Shown here one piece after another: positions 39,401 through 50,619 of a stretch of 64,000 nucleotides of DNA. A model generated the notes under the pieces. That model saw only the letters and a list, made by a program, of their open reading frames with translations, was not told where the DNA came from and ran no database searches. Each line of letters starts with the position of its first letter. Position 1 is the stretch's first letter. Origin of the DNA: Cytospora piceicola (lineage: Eukaryota > Ascomycota > Sordariomycetes > Diaporthales > Cytosporaceae); the NCBI GenBank assembly GCA_023375675.1, contig JALQBC010000029.1:372001-436000 (forward strand), given 5' to 3'. Both the position numbers and the translations under genes were made by a program.

Positions 39401-40021
39401 GATCGACGCCGAGCTCTACCACACGGCTTCAAGCCAGCATCCCCACGGCGAAGACTCATCACTACTGCCATCTTCCTCTTCTTAGTCACCACTTTCATAC
39501 CCTATCAATTCGCGTACGTGGTGGCGTGTGTGGTGCAACTCATAACGACGGTGCGGGCCCACCGCGTTGCTTCTGAAATGCCCTCCAACGCCAATCGCAG
39601 CTTCTATAACTACGCCCATTCGATATTCGTCCTGATGCTCTGGGTCCTACCTATTAATATTCCGATACTCGTCGTGTGGATACGCAACTTGGCAGTTCAC
39701 TGGTTCACGCCATTCTCCTCCCACCATAACGTCATGGCGATCATGCCATTCATCGTCCTGGTCGAGACCTTCACGACGGGCAAGATGGTGCCTAGAGTCA
39801 CGAGCCGGCTGAGGCATGTCACTAGTGCTCTCTTCTTTGGCGTCGCCGTCTACGCTGCCATATATGGTGTTTCGTACGGGTATATGATCCACCATCTTGT
39901 CAACTTTGTTGCAGCGTGGCTCGTTGTAGTACATGCAACGGCCGACTCGTGGTCCTTGGCTGGATGGAGTGGTCTTTTCTATGGTAGCCCCGAGGCGCGA
40001 AAGGGAGGAAAGACGCCATAG
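36463..40021 (+). CDS. bst1: GPI inositol-deacylase
   Basis: Two exons, 36463-37113 and 37184-40021, encode 1162 aa. The ER lipase removes the acyl chain from the inositol of freshly attached GPI anchors so that GPI proteins can leave for the Golgi. A Ser/Arg-rich cytosolic N-tail leads to the first TM (about 145-165, CLTLLATIIGIGFLVAIL). The alpha/beta-hydrolase domain then has PVLFIPGNAGSYKQVR and the nucleophile elbow GHSMGG with Ser326, plus SAPHARAPVSFD. Several TM segments fill the last 350 residues. The intron has a GTTCGC donor, but its removal makes the conserved VLFIPGNAGS block continuous. The first in-frame ATG was taken as start; the open frame upstream lacks another. Confidence 0.95.
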
Positions 40022-41209
40022 GAGGCAGGGTGACCATTTTGGCATCCACGTCGCTTTCCGACCTGTTCGTTGTCCTTGCCTTTGTACCATCCTCGGGGGC
40101 CAAGCCAAAATCAAGTCTATAGCGTGGGCTCGAGCGCATCAACTGCTGCCTTGTCGGCTCATCATACAGTTTTTCGGCATTTTCGTCTCTCTAGTCCTCC
40201 GTGGTGGCGATCTTGGGGTCTTGTGTTCAATACGCAAAAGTCGGCGTTCGGTTGCATTTACAGGTTGACGTTTATGGCATGGCAGACTGGGGTGGCTCTG
40301 CCTATTGGGCCTTGGCTTTTTGTGCGAAACTTATCCTGTTTGGAATAAAGGGGGTTTAATCCTTCAGGTTCCCCAATGGTCAGGTGTTTTCTGGGAACCG
40401 AAAACTTAATGCCTCTGCTTCTACTTGCTTTCCCTCTACCCTTCATGACTGCATATGAGGCCTGTTTCTTTTTTTACTTTCTTGGGCGGAACGACTTTGA
40501 TTACCTACGATTCTTAGCATTTCAGGATGGAGCGCTGTTACGAGACGAGACGAGACGAGACGGGCCAGGGCAGACGAAGGATACAGGCATTGATACGTGC
40601 TTTAGACACTTGTCTTTCCCACCCGACTGGTATAGAACGGGCTTGGATCGGGACTGGCACAGGATGGGACATTTGGCCGTGATTCCCTAAGGAGACGGAA
40701 TTCAGGCTGGCTCTTTACGCTTCCGAATTGGAAAGCCTGCCCTTGCTCTAGGGCAATATAGCATTCCGGCGGCGCACATGTACCCAATGGAACCCTAATG
40801 GGGAGATTACAAGGTGCGGAGCGAGAAGGGAGTACATATAGCATTCATGTGTTTTGTGTGTAGATATTCTGCGCTGGAGCAAGTCACATGCGCTGTAGCC
40901 ACAACGCTACTGGGGAACAAATAATGAGGCCTGCGATACTGTCTGTAGCAGGTGGATCAATTGAACCTTGTCAATAGCCATATATTGTAACATTTGGTCT
41001 TTGTGAATAGTATTGACAGTAGGCAAAAGGGGTCTGAAACCTTGGATAAAAATAAGTGTCACCCTACCGGCCTACTGATATAGCAAGACTTCCGCAATGA
41101 GACCTACCCCGTGACTTGAAGCTAAGAAAAGGATGCGTCAGCCTACGAAATACGGCGAACTGGTGTCCATCTGAAAAGGTGGATGACAGGCGTGGGCAAG
41201 TAAAAGAAC
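40022..41209. other. spacer bst1 / tRNA-Ala
   Basis: 3' flank of bst1, then gene-poor sequence with a short GAGAC repeat near 40540-40563. No protein-coding resemblance. Confidence 0.5.
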
Positions 41210-41223
41210 AAAAAGTAACAAAA
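41210..41223 (-). terminator. RNA polymerase III terminator of tRNA-Ala
   Basis: On the minus strand, T4 (41223-41220) lies about 10 nt beyond the tRNA 3' end and a backup T5 (41214-41210) follows. Oligo-T is the usual Pol III stop. Confidence 0.75.
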
Positions 41224-41233
41224 GATAAATGAG

Positions 41234-41315
41234 TGGACGACCACGGGATCGAACCGTGTACCTCGTGCATTTGTTGAATGCTAAGCACGCGCTCTACCAT
41301 TTGAGCTAGACGCCC
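41234..41315 (-). tRNA. tRNA-Ala(AGC) with a 9-nt intron
   Basis: 82 nt: a 73-nt tRNA plus a 9-nt intron after the base 3' of the anticodon (TTCAACAAA region). Acceptor strands GGGCGTC and GTCGTCC pair except for a T-T at 6-67 and include the G3-U70 pair that marks alanine. The discriminator is A. The D arm is GCTC/GAGC, the anticodon stem CGTGC/GCACG with loop TTAGCAT (anticodon AGC), and the T arm CACGG TTCGATC CCGTG. Internal A box (TAGCTCAAATGG) and B box (GGTTCGATCC) are intact. No CCA is encoded, as expected in eukaryotes. Confidence 0.95.
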
Positions 41316-42301
41316 TTGTTGAAAACGGTCGTTATACAACTCCCTATATTGAGTACACAAGCCACTTCGTGACTGGCTCCTACTAACTCCTGGTGGGTCC
41401 AGGAATACATAAGATCCACACTAGTTCGTCTCGAAGCTGGGGTAGGCCCCGTCGGAGAGATTGTCGACAGTCACTCCGTTAATCTCTTTGCTCTGAGATG
41501 ATTGCTGTCTGGGAGGGGGAAGAGGGGAATTAGAGAGGCACCCAGGGCACCTAAGCAACCCCTGGACTACAGCACATGGTGCAAATAGGTACCACCCACC
41601 AAGGTAACAGGTAGGTAGGTACCTAGGCAGGTACCTGAGGTGGGTATGTGTGAACGGCCGTGCGCTGTACCTTGGAGCCTTGGAACCTTGGAAGCTGGGA
41701 GAGCTATTGTGACAGGGGTTCGTGCGCCGGTGCGGGTCGGTCGCATTGAACCTCCTGCCTCGACTTGTTGGCCTCGACACAACGTACAAGTTGCAACCCA
41801 ACACACAACACCAGCTTCGTTCGGTTCTCCCATTGCTCTGTCATCTCAGGCCACCAACTGCAACTCCAAGTCCGAATCTTACGGGCTTCTTTCTCATTTG
41901 CTTGGAATCTCGTTGCCTGTCCAGCCACGCGTACACTGACCGCATCTAAGGTATTGTGGTTACCTGGCGCTGCTGACCTGAGGATATCATATAAGGTAAG
42001 TCCAAAGCTCCTGACCACAAGGAGAGAGAGTGCGAGGGAGAGAGAGAGAGAGAGATAGACACAGAGAAAGATAGAGAGACAGACGACTTGACACAGGCAC
42101 ATGAGGCATTGCCATTGATTGCCACTTGTGGATCCTCTCGTCTCAACACATACGACTGACCGCCCTACAGTGGATGGGATAGTCGGCCTGTCGTGCGCGC
42201 AAAGTACGGACCACCTCACCTACGGATTACAAGCCGACACGACACGTCAACTAGTCCGCCAAATTAAAGACACACGGGCTGTGACTGCCCAGACTTTCAA
42301 C
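41316..42301. promoter_or_regulatory. upstream region of cap1
   Basis: About 1 kb between the tRNA and the CAP start. Contains TACCT/AGGTA-type words at 41609-41645 and a GA-rich microsatellite at 42021-42058, probably in the promoter or leader. Antisense open frames look accidental. Confidence 0.5.
42021..42058. repeat. GA microsatellite upstream of cap1
   Basis: AG-dinucleotide runs interrupted once (GAGAGAGTGCGAGGGAGAG...). Simple repeat in the 5' region of CAP. Confidence 0.8.
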
Positions 42302-44034
42302 ATGGCCCAAGTCAATAACATGAACAACCTCACCACCCTAATTAAGCGGTATGCATACCTATCACAACCATCACCCATCACCATCACCATCGTCATCAGC
42401 CTTCCAACATGCCCTCTCTCCTCGTCTCGTCCGACACCGGCCTACGGGTCACTAACCTCTTCCTAAGACTCGAGGCCGCCACCTCGCGCCTGGAGGACAT
42501 CGCCTCCTCGACCATCGAGATTCCCCAGGCCGTGCCAGCTCTTCACGAGACCCTCGCATCTCCTGTCGCCTCGAAAGCCGAATCTCCCACGCCCTCGGCA
42601 CCTGCTGCCCCAGCAGCCCCCGTTGCCGCCGATGAGCCGCTGCCCGACTCGATCGAGGACTTCGATGTGTTCCTCAAGACGTCCGTTGCGAACTACTCCA
42701 AGCTCAGCGCCGCCCTGGGCGGGCTCATCGCTGAGCAGGCACTCAAGGTAGTTGAGGGCTTCAAGGAGGAGCGCAAGTTCCTGCTGATAACCACCTTGGC
42801 CAAGAAGCCCAACCTGAGCAGCAACCAGGACATGGAGGCATACCAGCAACTGCTCCAGCCTATCAACCGGTCCCTCATGGCTGTCGTTGAGATAAAGGAC
42901 TCAAATAGGGGCTCCGCCGTCCTTAACCAGCTGAGCGCCGTGGCCGACGGTATCATGATGCTGGCATGGGTGACGGACGAGGGCAAGCCGCACAAGCACG
43001 TCGAGAATGCCCTGGGATCCGCCCAATACTACGGCAACCGAGTTATTAAGGACAACAAGGACAAGGATCCGCAGCAGGTGGAATGGATCCAGGCCTTCCA
43101 GCTGGTTTTCAAGGATCTCACGGAATACGTCAAGCAGTACTACCCCTCGGGCATCCCTTGGAACGCCAACGGTAAGCCAGTCGAGGAGGTTGTCAAGTCC
43201 ATGGCTGCAGCCCCGGCTCAAGGATCTGCCCCGGCTCCTCCTGCACCAGCCGCCGGTGGTCCCCCGCCGCCGCCACCACCTCCACCCGGCCCGCCACCAG
43301 TCCTTAACTTCAACGACCAGGAGACGCCAAAGGCAACAGAACCAGCAGGCGGTTTTGATGCCGTATTCTCAGAACTTAACAAGGGCGAGTCCGTCACGGC
43401 AGGCCTGCGCAAGGTCGACAAGTCCCAGATGACACACAAGAACCCGTCTCTCCGGGCCGGCAGCACCGTCACCGAGGGAGGCGAGTCTCCAAGGGGCAAG
43501 AGCCCTGCCCCCGTAAGGAAGCCCAAGCCGGAGAGCATGCGGGTTAAGAAGCCGCCCGTCAAGATCCTGGAGGGCAACAAGTGGACGATCGAGAACTACG
43601 AGAAGGAGGCCAACCCGATCGAGATCGAGGCCCAGCTGTCGCACTCGGTGTTGATCAGCAAGTGCAACAACTCGACAATCATAATCAAGGGGAAGGCCAA
43701 CTCCGTGACTATCGAGAACACCAACCGGCTGAGCTTGGTCGTGGACACCCTGATTTCGTCCGTGGACGTGGTCAAGTCGCAGAACTTCGCGCTGCAGGTC
43801 CTGGGCACGCTTCCCACCGTCTTGATGGACCAGATCGACGGCGCAGCGGTATACTTCAGCAAGGAGAGCACGGCGACCAAGATTATCCACTCCAAGTCTG
43901 CCAACATCAACCTAAACGTCATATCCGGTCCCGACGACGACTACATCGAGGTCCCGCTGCCAGCCCAGCTTAGCTCGTACTATGACCCGGAGAAGAGGGC
44001 ACTGGTGGACGAGATTGTGTCCCATGCGGGTTGA
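42302..44034 (+). CDS. cap1: adenylyl cyclase-associated protein (CAP/Srv2)
   Basis: Two exons, 42302-42348 and 42468-44034, encode 537 aa. The join (AAGCG then ACTCGAG) rebuilds the N-terminal LIKRLEAATSRLEDIA, the helix that binds adenylyl cyclase. The CAP-N domain covers about residues 70-250. A Pro-rich segment (GGPPPPPPPPPGPPP) follows at about 280, then a WH2-like/basic linker. The C-terminal beta-helix CARP domain has NKWTIENYE, SVLISKCNNSTIIIKGK and DQIDGAAVYFSKES. The protein recycles ADP-actin from cofilin and links cAMP signalling to the cytoskeleton. An ATG inside the intron (42409) is also in frame with exon 2 and could give a different N-terminus. Confidence 0.95.
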
Positions 44035-44738
44035 GATAGGCTAGCACCCGAGAGACAAGATCAGGCAGGTTCGAGTCCGTTTGCGGATGGGCGCGAGATG
44101 AGGCATGTCTGGGAATTGGCCCTCTTATAATGTATACCGTTATACCTAAAACTTCTGTAAAGGAATGTCGCATGGGTGTCCTGTGTATTCGAGCATTGCC
44201 GGCATCTCCAAAGGAGTGTATTTATCATCAACTCAGCATAAGAGGCGAGCACTGTTGCAACAGTCGAATTAAAGTGTAGACTTTGTTTTTTCGTCGTTCA
44301 TCTGCCATGTGTCGAGAAGGGTTACTGCAATATTTAAGGCCTAGAATCAACGGAGAGAAATAGCACGCTTTGAAGTATAAGCAGGCTGTCGATCATCCTT
44401 TTGCAAGTCTGTCTACTTCTGCATACTGTATGTACGCGTGCGCTATTCTTAGTGTACAAAAGCATCCATACCTCAAAAATGGAATTACTTTAACACAAAC
44501 AACCAAAATCTCTCTAGCCAAGATACCACCGAAAAGGTCAAAATCTACCTGAAGGCTTGTTGGAAACGTCAAAAAACAACACAAACCATGTCTGCAACTG
44601 ATAAGACAAAAACGTGGTGTCTCGTATATTGAACCCAGTTCTGGTAGCCCCGTCCACCCTGGGTACGCATAGAGATGTGGTCTGCCCTTCCAATCACATG
44701 AATGCAGAACAGTTTCTTAATAGTCCCCCCCAACCTTC
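44035..44738. other. convergent 3' spacer cap1 / cat2
   Basis: A 704-bp spacer between two stop codons. Nothing besides presumed 3' UTRs was seen. Confidence 0.5.
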
Positions 44739-46920
44739 TTACAGCTTCGACTTGGGGGCTTCAAGAGTGGGCAGGAGCAGGTCGCGCATGTCACCGGCAG
44801 CCTCGTTGAGGTAGAAGCTCATCCTCTGGCTCCCGAGGCCCTTGGAGACGACATTGAAGGCGATGCTGTGTTCACACACCCGTCAGTTTTCACCGTCGGC
44901 CCAAGACAGCATCAAGAGGGGGGGGGGTGGCGGGCTACATACCTGTTCTCGTTGATCATATAGGCGATACCAAACCCGCCGTCAATCACCTGGCTCCAGC
45001 CGTACCCGTTGAAGTACTCGGAGCTCAGCTGCGACGTGGACAGGAACCAGGAGCTGCTGTACCCGTACGCGGGGTCCTCGTAGAGGGCGGGCAGGGCCTC
45101 GCCGGGCGCCAGCAGCCTCTTGAGGCCGAACAGGTGCCGGTCGACGCCCTTGCCGTCGCTCGCGGCCGTGATGTACTCGAGGTGCGCGGCGGCGGCCCGG
45201 CGGAAGAGCTCGACCCGGTCGCCCGCGGCGGCCGCCGGGTCCGCCATGGCGGCGCACCACGCCGCGCTGGCGTCGCTCACGGTGCGGCACGTCTCGGTGC
45301 GGCCCTGCTGGAACCGCCGCGTGGCGGCGCTCTCGTACGTGGGCCTGCTCCGGCCGTACATCTTGTGGTAGGCCAGCTGGATGACCAGCTGGACGTACGC
45401 GTCGGGGCTGCACCGGAACTTCTTGATCAGCCCCTTGCCGTAGGCCTGGTAGGCCTGGACGGCGAGCTCGTGCTGGCCGATGACCGAGTTGAAGTCGGAC
45501 ACGGCGCGGTCGATGTCCTTCTGGACGTCCTTGGTCACGCTGAACTTGACGGGTGTGGGCTCGGGGATGTATGAGCGCACGTCGGCGGCGCCCAGGTCGA
45601 TCTTTTCGTTGAAGATGACGTCGCACACGTAGTCGTTGAGCCGGTGTGTCGGCGTGCCGTCCATCATGCTGTGCTCGCCCATGAAGCCCGCGGTGCCGTT
45701 GTCGTTGACGATGAACTGCAGCGGCTTGTCGTACCACCGGTTCTGTCCGTCGCCGTGCCAGTAGCTGTGTGCGCGCTCCTCGAGGGTCACCGGCGCCGCG
45801 TCGTCGAGGCAGACCACGAAGGAGGCGGACTCGACCGTCTCGAGCGCAGCCCTGTTGCCGGGGTGGGCGTCGAGCAGCACAGCCCGCGCGTCTGTTGCGA
45901 CGTCACGGTTCTCGGAGGTCAGGGCCCCCACGGCTGGGCCGCGTGACCCCGCCAGCTCGTAGACGCGCCTGAACTGCGCCTCCAGCTCGGAGGCGTTGAG
46001 GGGCTGCCCGTCGACCTCGTGGGCAATCTTGTAGACGTTGTTCTTCCGGATGGCAACCAGGTGCTTGTGCACCTTGTGGTCAAACTTGACAGGGTAATCT
46101 GCTGGCTTGGCCGGCACCCTGCTGGCATTGAACATCCACTTGTAGCTGTCCATACAGACGGGCAGCTTCTTCATGTACTCGGGCTCCAGCGTCCCCTCGT
46201 CCACCATCTTCTTGAAGCTCAGCACGGCAGTGCTGATGGCGGCGGCGCGCCTCGCGGGGTCCCGCCTCTTGCGGTCATCGCGGTGCGAGTAGAAGTAGCT
46301 AACGTAGGGGACGACGGGGTCGCGGTAGGACAGGTAGGCTGCGTCGTTCCACCACTCATAGATCCAGTTCTTGTGCTTGGGGTCCTCGCGGCGGGCGATC
46401 AGCTTCTCCTGGAGCTTTGCGCCGACGCCGCCGGGCTTGATGAAGTCGGCGACCGCCTTCTTGCTGTGTTCCAGCTCGGCCGGGCTGAGGAGGGGCTGGA
46501 GGGACTTGAGGTAGCGCGCCGCGGTCTCGTCGAGGGTTGGGACGGGGAGGCGTGGTAGGGACTCTTGGAAGCGGAGCATGGGACCCTTGGACTTGTCTTC
46601 GGCATATGCTGTATGAAGGTCGTCGTGTCAGTGATCTGAAAGCTGCTCTATCTTGTCTCGGTCGCGAAAGAGGGAGTTTGCGACTCACGTTGAGGCAGCG
46701 AGCTGTTGGCTCGTCGACCGGTGGCTGGAGCCATAGCTGAGACCTGTAGCAGGAACTTGTTCAGTATGGTCAAACGGACGATGGAAGGGAGGAAAGTCTA
46801 GTAGGGAAAACCGACCAGTGGAGCCGTCCTCTTGAAGTGCTGCGATATGGAGTTGCTACTGCTCCTTAAGGATCTAAAAGGCTGGGACCGAAGTTCAGTC
46901 CTAGTGAAAGCGGCCAACAT
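44739..46920 (-). CDS. cat2: carnitine O-acetyltransferase, dual-targeted
   Basis: Four exons, 46920-46816, 46743-46689, 46608-44943 and 44865-44739, encode 650 aa in the long form. The enzyme moves acetyl groups between CoA and carnitine so acetyl units made in peroxisomes can enter mitochondria. The catalytic His is in GEHSMMDGTPT (His366 in the long form), with RWYDKPLQFIV and the CoA/carnitine-site STSQL nearby. The first exon encodes an Arg/Ser-rich, acid-poor leader (MLAAFTRTELRSQPFRSLR), a mitochondrial presequence. The ATG at 46734, in exon 2, would start a 612-aa form without it. The last exon ends PKSKL, a PTS1. One gene making both forms is known for Aspergillus acuJ. The first intron donor (GTCGGT) is weak. 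Confidence 0.93.
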
Positions 46921-47073
46921 CACAAACTGTATGGTAGAAGAAAAGACACAGAGGCTGTAGAAAGTTGTGAGGAGGCTACAGAAGAGCAGGTGAGGATTGA
47001 GGACGGTGTAGTGACTAGTTAATGGCCCCTCGTGTGGTCGCAATGTGGGTATATTCGGCAGTATGGTGGCCTT

Positions 47074-47205
47074 CCTCGGTACCTAGGTAACTCCTCAAGT
47101 AGCCTATATAGGCATGCTAGGCGAGTGAGTGCCTTGGTATGTAACGGCAAAGGGGTGGTGGGAAGTGTGGGAAGTGTGGATATTGTGCTTGTGTCGATGC
47201 CGAGG
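47074..47205. promoter_or_regulatory. two CCTCGG sites upstream of cat2
   Basis: CCTCGG at 47074-47079 and its complement CCGAGG at 47200-47205. This hexamer is the core bound by FarA/FarB in Aspergillus. Binding here is inferred. Confidence 0.5.
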
Positions 47206-47850
47206 TATGTAATGTACTACTTAAGTAAGTATGTATGTACTTCTCACGGCTACATACATTGCATTATGCCGTCACTGCATATGGTTGGTGTAGTACAAAG
47301 GAGAGATCGCATGGAGGTTTATATATATTGATTGCCATGTCCCATATTATTCATACCTCCCTGATGATACCTCATTACTCTTTCTTGCCTTATCCTACCT
47401 TTACTTCGTGAACCGAACTGGGGACATCCACCTCGACTTCCAAACATACTGGTAAACTACCTTCCCCGTTCCGCTTCCCACTTCCCCAGTGTTGGCTTCC
47501 CCAGATTGTCCCCTGCCCCCGTGGTCCGTGGTCCGTGGTCCGCACCGTTGGAGGGGGGGAGTGGGGAGGTTCCGTCGAGCCGAGGTTACTAGACCCAGGT
47601 ACGTACCTACAGCCGACAGCACCCAGATGCTACCTACCTAGGTAAGTGTGCTTGACTTGGCAGTAATCATTTGATACCCCCTTCACCTATAAGATTTTAT
47701 ATATCTCAAGTCTCGTGAGGCATGCTGTCTGTCCGTCTGTCTGTCCATCTGTCCGCCGCAGAAACGGTGGAGACGCTCACTCCTCGAATACTGGACGTCG
47801 CCGCGGCAAGCGTCGGACGTCATCTTCACATGCAACACATCCCTCCTTCG

Positions 47851-47886
47851 CTGCCCTGCCCTGCCATGCCCTGCCCTGCCCTGCCC
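47851..47886. repeat. CTGCC pentanucleotide repeat
   Basis: About seven CTGCC units with one interruption (CATGCC). Simple repeat. Confidence 0.85.
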
Positions 47887-48406
47887 CTGAATCGCGACCC
47901 GCTCCGGCGCTGTACTATCGAAAGCTATGCAGTATGCCAGTATGCCTCGAGACGACCAGTCAGCCCAGAGTGTCTGAAGTCAACAAGCAGAATCACAGAG
48001 GGAATTGCAAATGCCAACCAACCCTCGGATCCGCGTGTCCGAACGGCTCAATGGCATTTAATTAGCGACGAAGGCCTGACTCGAAGTGTCCATTGCATTA
48101 GAGGTTCTAAATCCTCAAGCCCGGCATCTAGAAGCCTGTCCCTGCTCATACAGCCGTAGCAAGCGTAACGCAAGAGTTTTGGTACATGAATATTCCCATA
48201 CAGAAGCAATCTCAAAAATGCGTTCCCCCGCCTCGCCAGCCCCATTGACGCCTCTCCCGTACATCCTTGAATCCCAATCAACGGGAAGATAATAATTTGA
48301 TGAAAATACCACTCGTGGACATGTAAACCCATCATGGTGGTGGCCAGGCTGAGAAAGGCAAGCCACCCACTCTGGACCAGGGCATTCTCGGGCGGCTAGA
48401 GGTCCC

Positions 48407-50619
48407 CTAAGCCTCGTAGCTCTTGATCTGGCCGCTCGAGGGTTGCAACCCACCCGTCGCAGAAGTACCTTGCAGGCTCATCCTGTCTCCGTCCATTACT
48501 ACGTCCTGCGCCATCCTGGCGCCCTGCTCGCCACCAGTTGCGGCTGCGTTCTTCAGCTCGTCCTGGACCTTGCGCACGCGCTTCTTGAAGGCCAACCGGT
48601 CGAGGAACAGCTGTTGGCGCCCGCGCTCCAGCTCGCGCCGCTCCTCTTGAATGATCGCCTCCATCTCGTTGAAGTACTTCATCTTCAGCTCCATCTTCTG
48701 CAACGTGATGTTGACGGCAGCCGACACCAGACGCGTCATCTCGCGCTCCTCGTGCGACGCCAGTCCATCTGCCCGGCCTCCTATTGTCGCTAGAGGAATG
48801 CTTGCCAACGCAGTGGTGCTCGTCTTTGTAGTGGTGGTCATGGTCGTAGTAGTTGTGGTCTCCTGCTGGATGTCCACCTCCATGCTATCTCCCTCCTTCT
48901 CCTTGCCCTTGCCCTTTGCGTCCGACTGTCCCTCGAGTGCGCCACTCGATTCCAGCTTGCCCCGAAGGTTTTGTCGCAGTTCCTCTGCTGACTTTCCGGC
49001 AGCCGCGGCCGCACTGGCAGGATCGGCGAGACTGGCGAGGAAAGCCACGACGGTCATGACAGGGTTGTCGGCGTGGCTGAATGGCAACTGGCCACCCTGG
49101 CTTCCCAACATCGAGACTCCGATAGGTGCCGCGAATGGGTTCTCGGACTCCAGGTACTTGTCTTCTATGTCTAGTTGCAGGAATTGAAGAACACACTCCT
49201 CGCGCGTGCGGGTGCCAACGTGTTCCGAGATCTCGTTCCAGTCCTCGTCAAACCTTTCCAGACCCTCCAAAAGCCTCAGGAGCTCAGCGTCAGTCCATGG
49301 CGCGTCTCTGTCAAGGGTTGCTGAGTAGGTTGGGTTCTCCATCCTCTGGAAGTTGTTGATTGACTGGTTCTGGGGAAATCGGCCATCCACAAGACAGCTC
49401 GGGCAAAGATCACTGCTCTTCTTGTTGTTTGATGCTGGGTCGACGTAGGAGTTGTGGTAGTAGACCAGGGTGCAGTCGACACCACAAGTCTGACAGTTGA
49501 CCTTCGCGATAGGTGCCTTGGTGAGCTCACTGGATGACTCGCTCGAGATGCCGTTCGTCGCAGGGCCATCGCCGTTAGTCCTACTTTCACTCTTGTTGAG
49601 CTTGGCACCCTTAGCATTGGCCTCATAGATGTTACGGCCAATCTCCAGGTTCAGCTCGCTCTTTGGCACCGGTCCAGCCTTGGCCTTGGCCTCAGTATCC
49701 GCATTGGCTTTGCCCTCAGCAACCACTGGGTCTGCTGCTGGCTGCCAAGGCTGAAGACCCCTGGGAGTGTCGCAGATGATTCTAAAGTGACCAGTGAAAG
49801 GTGGGCCAGTAGGAGATGGTCGGTGGTCAGGGTCGACCTATCGAACAGTTAGCCTTGCGCTCCAATGTCCGTTCTACTCAAGATTTCATGCCATACCTGA
49901 TAGTTGATTAGTCCCCATTGCTCGAGGAAAGAGTGAACTCTCATGATGGCGCAGACATCACCGGCCAGGTTACGTCGGCAAGCTGTGACCGTCAAGTACT
50001 CTGCGGGGTTGAGCCTGTAGGTGTTGATCATGAAGTCTCGGTAGTCCTTGTAAATGGAAGGGGTCTTGCTGCGGTTCCGGTTGTTGAAGAACTCTGGGAG
50101 GGCCTTGCGCTCGGTGGTGTGGATAACATTCATGTCAAACCAGGTGCTGTAACTGGGTAGCACGATGGAGTGCTTCTGGGAGATAAGGTGTTCGCGCGCG
50201 GCATTCTCGATGGCCTCCTTGGACTTCCCGGCAGTGGCTTCGCCATTGGCGTCGCCGTCCTTGGCTTCCCCCTTGGAGTCACCCTCGGCGTCGGCCATGT
50301 CCTCATCCTGCGCAGCTGTGTTCTCGGGTGCTGGGCCTTCGGGCGCATCGAGTGGGTTGTCCGAGCCGGATACTGGCGCGGGTGTGTTGCTGTCTTGCTT
50401 GATCGTTGGCTCATTGGATGCGCCTTCACCCATTTGGACATCTGGGCCGGGTGGTTAGATTCAGTTGGGTTACCAGCCTCACCTGGATGGCCATTACAGG
50501 TATTGGAACTTACCTTCGCTAGGGTTGACATCTGCCAGGGGTGGCTGTGCCAGAATTGGGTTGCTGCCTGGCGATGCGCCATTGGCAGGGGTGCCATAAC
50601 TGACGTTTTCCTCCTCCAT
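48407..50619 (-). CDS. SWI/SNF or RSC remodeller subunit, SWI3/RSC8 type
   Basis: Three exons, 50619-50514, 50441-49897 and 49837-48407, encode 693 aa. After an acidic N-terminus the SWIRM domain covers about 125-215 ([56 protein letters not shown]). The VDP end is restored only by removing the second intron. A four-Cys zinc-binding segment follows near 330 (NCQTCGVDC...DLCPSC), then a SANT domain at about 397-447 ([18 protein letters not shown]...[27 protein letters not shown]). A Thr-rich run and a long C-terminal coiled coil ([20 protein letters not shown]) complete the protein. It is a core scaffold of ATP-dependent nucleosome remodelling complexes. Many filamentous fungi have one such gene serving both complexes, which I cannot check here. 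Confidence 0.95.

Larger units (their letters stand above)
46921..48406. promoter_or_regulatory. cat2 promoter and 3' flank of the SWI3/RSC8 gene
   Basis: A 1.49-kb spacer. CCTCGG lies at 47074-47079, about 155 bp from the long-form ATG, and CCGAGG at 47200-47205 and 47580-47585. Exact TACCTAGGTA copies are at 47080-47089 and 47635-47644. A CTGTC-rich patch (47728-47756) and a CTGCC repeat (47851-47886) lie farther up. No further gene was seen. Confidence 0.55.

Noticed and set aside
41704..42219. 171-aa minus-strand open frame upstream of cap1
   Set aside because: Contains low-complexity Leu/Ser sequence from the GA microsatellite and no conserved motif.
48647..49261. Plus-strand Val/Ala/Ser-rich frames opposite the SWI3-type gene
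   Set aside because: Antisense shadows. The minus strand carries SWIRM, SANT and coiled-coil sequence.
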